Source: Heterobilharzia americana
Taxonomy: Eukaryota > Platyhelminthes > Trematoda > Strigeidida > Schistosomatidae
Direction of reading: 5' to 3'
DNA length: 64,000 nt
Assembly (NCBI GenBank): GCA_944470555.2
Contig: OX104129.1
Span: 85,706,820 to 85,770,819 of the forward strand
Notes under the pieces: generated by a model
Told to the model about the DNA's origin: nothing
The model's database searches: none
The model's input: only the letters and a program-made list of their open reading frames with translations
Part shown: positions 58,851-64,000 of the stretch, one piece after another
Layout: each line of letters starts with the position of its first letter
How positions within the stretch are numbered: position 1 is the first letter of the stretch
Program-made: the position numbers and the translations under genes

Positions 58851-60851
58851 CTACTTGCGCTTCAAACAGTTACATCCAACAATCACTTCTTTCTCTTCTT
58901 CATCCATCATCTCCCAGTCTAACAAACAAAACCAATATTTCAATTTCAAATAAACATCGAGTTCTTCTGCATTACAATAAATTTACAGAAATCCCTGCTA
59001 ATTTTCACACAACCTCCTTGTCAGCATATCATGAACATGATAGGAATGGTGTAATTATGAATTTCACTTGTGCATCTGATATGCATAAAGGTACAAGTAG
59101 AAGGCTTATATGAATCTAGCAAGCATGAAATTTATTCATGTATTACTCAACTGTGATACTGGATGGCTGATGCTTCACGTAATCTCCGAATGCACATTTC
59201 AGGATGCTGTCGTAAATGTGTGGTAAAACTGAATGATGCTCGCAGTTGTTACGACTGGACATCGTAGCTGATATCACTTGCATCGACATTCAGATGTTAA
59301 CTGGTGAGGATAATGTGTAAATATAGCGAAGGTTATGTCATTCCTTACTTAATTCTCGACGGTCTAGCAGACTCCGCATTATCCATCCGATTGTTATGAC
59401 AATGGTTTTGGGACTATTTTTCTAAAAACGTTTAGATACAGAAATTTTGCAGCTCCCTCCCACAACAGAAGAATTTTTCGCCTGTATTCTACATGTGAAT
59501 GCCCGCCGTTTTTGCAAAAGTTGTTTGCTAACAATTTTAAAACTGTTATTATTATTCTTTTGTCCCTTGGGTTCCTTATGGAGCATACCAATCCAGTAGC
59601 ACGTCTCCAATCCACTCTCTTCGCCGAAAACTCTTGAACATGGTTCCAAGACAGACCACTACCTCTCATTTCTTCCTCACACCACCTCCCTATGTCACCC
59701 TCACCTCGGATGCCCAACTCGTCGTTTCCCATCTGGGTTCCACTCGAGTGCCTGGCCTGAAGCGTGATTTCCCCAGTCAGACTTCTCTCACTGTTTGCCC
59801 AATCCAATACATCTCCACTTCCACTAACTCCTACTGCATATTTGTCGGGTAATGGGTTTTTGGTTGGTTCGTTGCCAGCCACAGTTCCCTGATGCTTATT
59901 CTTGTTATTCTGACCATCTGATCTTCAGTAACGAGCCAGTGTATGCAGTTGTTGATGAATGTCTGTAGTTTGTTGGAAATACGTTTCGTAACGCACCAAG
60001 TCTCTCAACCATCACATAGAAGCACTGACTTGACTGGTGTTGGTGTTGAAAATCTGGATGTTGTTCCACAAGCTGATTACAGAGGATCTCCACACTGGTT
60101 TCAGGCTGATGACCACCTGTCTTGCTTTTCCGATACTGGTTTTATTCAAAATATTACCTTGGCAGTTCCTTTCCATGATTTAGTCTGAATGATTATCACT
60201 TCTGACTTTATTAATTTACAGAAAGATCATCTCAGCTACTCAAATATATTAACAGCGATCCTTACAATATCCATCATTTATATTCATATATTCGGAGATA
60301 GGAGAAATGAAACAACACTATTTATTAAGCGGTAATCAAAATAAAATCGGATCATACATTTTGAAAAATATTGGTTCGCACCAACTCTACTTATGCAATA
60401 AAAACATAACTACGCTATATTAAAATGTTAAACTGCAGCCCTTATTTCCTTTAGATAATGAATGATATCAACATACACTGAATTCGAATATCGGTGATTA
60501 ACACGGATATTAAATTAGTGTCAAATGCCCACTTATCTCAAAAATGATAGACCAACACGTGTATCAGTAATTAAGGAAGATTGTAGAATAACTGGGAAAA
60601 TTACCATTCTTGCTGCCCGTTTTACCAAATGGCTTCTTCTCCTTCAGTATAACACGCTCATTTTTGTCACCTTGATTAAAAGAGAAATACAAAAATGCTT
60701 ACTCACCATAATTATAAACAGACCAAATAAGTGTGTTCTTTTCCACTGAATGAGATCATTTTAGAGCAAACGTTTAATAGTGAGAAGGTAAGAAATTTAT
60801 GGATGAGGGAGTTACAGGTATAATAATTGTGTGGATAGAAATTCACCTCAG
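58851..60851 (-). CDS. Micro-exon-type gene, 5' end unresolved
   Basis: Minus-strand exons: 60,816-60,851 (36 nt), 60,707-60,745 (39), 60,605-60,670 (66), 60,477-60,536 (60) and a terminal exon 58,851-58,918 ending in TAG. All internal exons are multiples of three and all junctions are phase 1, so any can be skipped without losing frame, the hallmark of schistosome micro-exon genes. The reading is open throughout: EVNFYPHNYYT, EKNTLIWSVYNYG, DKNERVILKEKKPFGKTGSKN, then KWAFDTNLISVLITDIRIQ, then WEMMDEEEKEVIVGCNCLKRK. The first introns are tiny (70, 36 and 68 nt) with good GT-AG ends, as in schistosome 5' introns. The large last intron hosts an RTE fragment. The 36-nt exon uses GAG as acceptor although a CAG lies 9 nt earlier. 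No start codon or signal peptide was found, so upstream exons are missing, possibly beyond the RTE at 61.4 kb. Function unknown, with secretion expected only by analogy. Confidence 0.5.
59545..60140 (-). mobile_element. RTE 3'-end fragment inside an intron of the micro-exon gene
   Basis: Inverted (ATT)n tail, then 'gtcccttgggttccttatgg' and nearly the same 3' sequence as 52,345-52,960. It is on the same strand as the gene and truncated after 590 bp, where the match to the 52-kb copy stops. Confidence 0.85.
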
Positions 60852-61435
60852 CTCAATTATCTGGTGAATGAGAGATAGTAGAAATTATCAGTTAATTACT
60901 CAGCTTCAACCTTCAATTTATATGGCCTGACACCTACTGCATTGAGGAATTCACAGTATATGCAAATAAACTTGCATTTGGAATTAGGTACGTTCAATCT
61001 TCTTTAGATGTTACTTTACTTCACATAACTGGGTGTTCATCTTTTTCTGTGGACTTCAACTTGTGGTACAATTGAGCCCTAGTAGCTTGATTTCAGATAT
61101 CATTCGTGTAAACCCAAAGTAGGACAGTAGCAGTTTGGAGTGTGTGCTACCAGCTGAATATACCAGTAATGTCGTGCTAATACGTTACATCAAGAAAATA
61201 CAGCTACTGAAAACGTGTGGATTACAAAACATTTATCTCGCAGAAGCTATTTACCGAATTCATGTTACACTAACACCATCAGACCGATTCGTTTTCTATT
61301 TGGGCTTTCTTAATTTCCTAGTTTAGTTTAGTACCCGGTCCTAAGCACGGATAAAGAGAGAAATTTGAGCATGTGGATTGCAACGGCTGCTCCGGAAAAC
61401 CAATCCAACCACTAGAAAAATCCAAAGCACAGCTG
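60852..61435. other. Probable 5' part of the micro-exon gene or its upstream DNA
   Basis: Several GT-AG-bounded candidates exist on the minus strand, but none meets the phase-1 requirement with a signal peptide. A TATA-like 'catataaat' lies inverted near 60,915. I do not call exons here. Confidence 0.3.
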
Positions 61436-61439
61436 AAAC

Positions 61440-64000
61440 ATAAAAAATAAACTAATTGCTTGTTGGAATCAAGGAGACAAAATGACTCCTGTTCGTAAAA
61501 GCCTTCGGAAAACCAGTTGTCCGACATGTCTTCTATCCTCTCGACGAAAACGAAAGTAACAATGGGGACATGGAATGTCCGAACAGTGTTTGAAGTTGGC
61601 TGGCAAGTTTGGTTAGATTTCAAAAGAACTGAGAATGTATGGCATAGAAGTGCTAGGAATCTGTGAGGCATCAGCAGATGGAATGGAACTGGACTCTTAA
61701 AACTGTCAACTGGAATGTCAATAATCTACTCTTATTTTATCACCCGAACAACAACCACGAACACTGAGTTTTCGAGTGTCTACCATGACGTCCCTAAGAG
61801 CATCGAAGGCATCAGGCAGTGAGAACCAGGATGCTTCTCCTCCAGGATCATGACAGCAAGATGGATTCAACTCAAAAGGAAGGAAAGTTACAATCCTACA
61901 ACAGCATTTCTACGTACCTACAAAGAACGCAGATGCAGAGAAGAAGGAGGAATGCTACAGATAACTGCAATCAGCACTGAACAAGACCCCACCCCAGTTG
62001 GCGGCATCAAAATTCAGACGCATGATATTAATGCCAAACTCAAAGCAGACAACACAGGAAGAGAACTAATCATGGGTCGAAAAGCAATCGGTGAAATGAA
62101 TGAGAATGGAGAACTGTTCGAAGACTTCAGCGCATTCAACGACTTGGTGATTGGAGTCAGTGTGTGCAAACACAAGGATATTCACAAAGCGACATGTTTT
62201 TGATTTCACCAGATGGATACACTAAAAGCAGATCGACTCCATCTCAATGTGAGGGAAGTGGAGACGCAGCCTACTGGACACAAGATCAATTCAAGAAGGG
62301 GAGCAGATATTGGTGGTTCACACCACTCACCGTCTAGTGCAAGGAACCTTCCAAAGCATGCTGAAAGCCTTCAAAGAAGCTGGAGACAGACCACAGCTCA
62401 AGTTGAATGCCTAGAGTTGAAAGTGAACTGAAGGACGAAACTACGAAGGACATCTTCACGTCAGTCAGCCATCAGAACAAAATGGGAGACATTGAGTAAC
62501 ATCCGTGGAGGAACCTGCATGGAAGAAGAGTGGAACTCTCTGAAAGCTATATGGAAGGAAACCTGCATAACTGTGTTAGGAAGGAAGAAAGGAGAAGACT
62601 GGGAATGGATTTCGACAGACACATGTAAGCTGATAGAGCAGGGAGAGTAAGATGTTGATGGTGAAACAGGAGATGATTAACAAGTGCAAGGATGAACAAC
62701 GAAAAGACGAAGTGAGTACAACGTACCAAGCATTACACTGGACAAAGAAGTAAAGAAAAGTGCACGCACAGACAAAAGACACTTCTACGACACACTCTAA
62801 AGTGAAAGATAGTGAAGGAAAGCTAGTTACCAAAGAGGAGAAACAAAGGAATCGATGGCCTGACCACTTTCAAAAACTCTTGGACCTACCACCACCACCT
62901 GCATTTCGTCCAGAAATACCACCTATAGCCACAGAAATACAAGTGAGCACAAGCCCTTCGACGAAAGTCGAAGTACTCTGCGCCATAAGGCAGCTGAAAT
63001 GCGGGAAAGCAGCAGGACCAGATGGAATTCCTCCATAAGCTCTGAGAACAGACGCAATGACCACCACCTGCAACTCGTCCATAAAGACCATCAGCAGCCG
63101 CAGAATTACCAGTGAACACATGCTATATGATGATACATGCCAAGTGATTCACAATGGAAACCTATGTGATGCCTTTGAAGTGAAGGCAGGAAGGAGTAAG
63201 CCTAGGTTGCCGCCCACTAACACCGATGATCTTCCTGATTGTGATCGGCTAGGTCATGCAACAGACATCTGTTAGGAGCAAGAATATGGGCCTACGCTGA
63301 CTGTATCCATGAAAAGAGCCTAGAAGATTTGGATTTTGCTTATGATGACTTATATCTAATGTTTTTTGCAGAAACTGGAAGATGAAGAGGCGAAAATCAG
63401 CAAGTTGGCAGAAGAGGCAAGGCAACGAAGGAAGACGGAACTTCTTTCAGGTGAATGTGGATAAGTCACAGGTGATGAAGATACCCAGCCAACAACAACA
63501 AGCACCCATTACAATCATTGAGAGAAATCTTTCACCTACCTGCCTAGGCAGCATCGTTCCATGTGCAGACGGCACAGACAGACGAGGAAGTCAAAGCCAG
63601 GATTGGAAAGGTAGCAGGATAGGACTTTATTAGTCTGAAATTGGTGTGAATATCTAGTGCCATAACCTCCACATAAGGATCAAGACCCGAATTCTCAACA
63701 CTAATGTCAAGTCAGTGCTTCTGTGTGATGGCTCAGAAACTTGGTGCGATATGTAAAATGCTTCCACTAAACTGCAGACATGTATTGTCGGTAGCTGGCA
63801 CCTGCGCTCGGTACTGAAGAGCAGATGGACAAAGCAATAAGAATAAGCAACAAGGAACTCTGGCTGGTAATGAACCAACCAAGAACCTATCATGCAATAA
63901 ATATGCTGAGATGTGTTAGATTGGACACACAGTGAGAGGACGGTTTCGGGATATCATGCGCTAGGTCAAGCCATGCCGTCGAGTGGAGTCCAAATATGAA
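61440..64000 (+). mobile_element. RTE-clade retrotransposon, truncated by the window end
   Basis: Plus strand: endonuclease start ('acaatggggacatggaatgt', reading TMGTWNVRT, near 61,560), then MNAKL-type DINAKLKADNTGRELIMGRK near 62,040. A linker follows with KDSEGKLVTKEEKQRNRWPD near 62,810, and the RT entry motif CGKAAGPDGIPP near 63,000 is cut by a TAA right after it. A deletion leads into the C-terminal part (63,120-64,000). It is a defective copy in several frames, and its 3' end lies outside the window. Confidence 0.85.

Noticed and set aside
58851..60140. Minus-strand frame of 162 codons at 59,394-59,882 as a gene
   Set aside because: It runs from intronic DNA into the 3' end of an RTE fragment. 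Its RTE-derived part is also found at 50.3 and 13.7 kb.

Overview
The window is AT-rich, gene-poor and repeat-laden, with eukaryotic signals throughout: GT-AG introns, AATAAA sites and tRNA-derived SINEs. It contains RTE-clade and Penelope-like retroelements, a Tyr/Asp/Lys-rich eggshell-type gene, a divergent family-A GPCR and very short 5' introns. Together these point to a trematode flatworm, most likely Schistosoma. I cannot fix the species.

Layout. 1-18.0 kb: SINE, tRNA-like, RTE and Penelope fragments around one apparently intact intronless GPCR (4,063-5,145). 18.5-19.7 kb: a Tyr-rich secreted protein resembling eggshell precursors, broken by three single-base frame breaks that all fall in homopolymers. 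20.0-21.3 kb: an RTE fragment. 22.1-44.4 kb: a very large inverted repeat, with arms of about 9.0 kb (about 22,120-31,120 and 35,430-44,386) and a 4.3 kb spacer. The spacer holds a nearly full-length, decayed RTE element and a perfect 17-bp stem-loop. Each arm carries a three-exon gene for a 62-residue secreted peptide. By eye the inner 3.4 kb of the arms, centred on that gene, is identical, while the outer parts differ by a few percent.

44.9-55.7 kb: Penelope-like elements. One has an uninterrupted RT plus GIY-YIG ORF (46,796-49,114, minus) and short inverted termini. A second copy (51,241-54,905) has inverted terminal repeats of about 250 bp and a nested RTE insertion. 58.8-60.9 kb: a previously hidden minus-strand gene assembled from small phase-1 exons of 36, 39, 66 and 60 nt plus a terminal exon, the architecture of schistosome micro-exon genes. 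Its 5' end is unresolved. 61.4-64.0 kb: another RTE element running off the window.

The host genes do not form an operon-like unit. Three of the four host loci (Tyr-rich protein, palindrome peptide, micro-exon gene) encode products that look secreted or lineage-specific. The remainder is retroelement-driven. The two most novel items are the palindrome with its homogenised peptide gene and the micro-exon gene at 58.8-60.9 kb.
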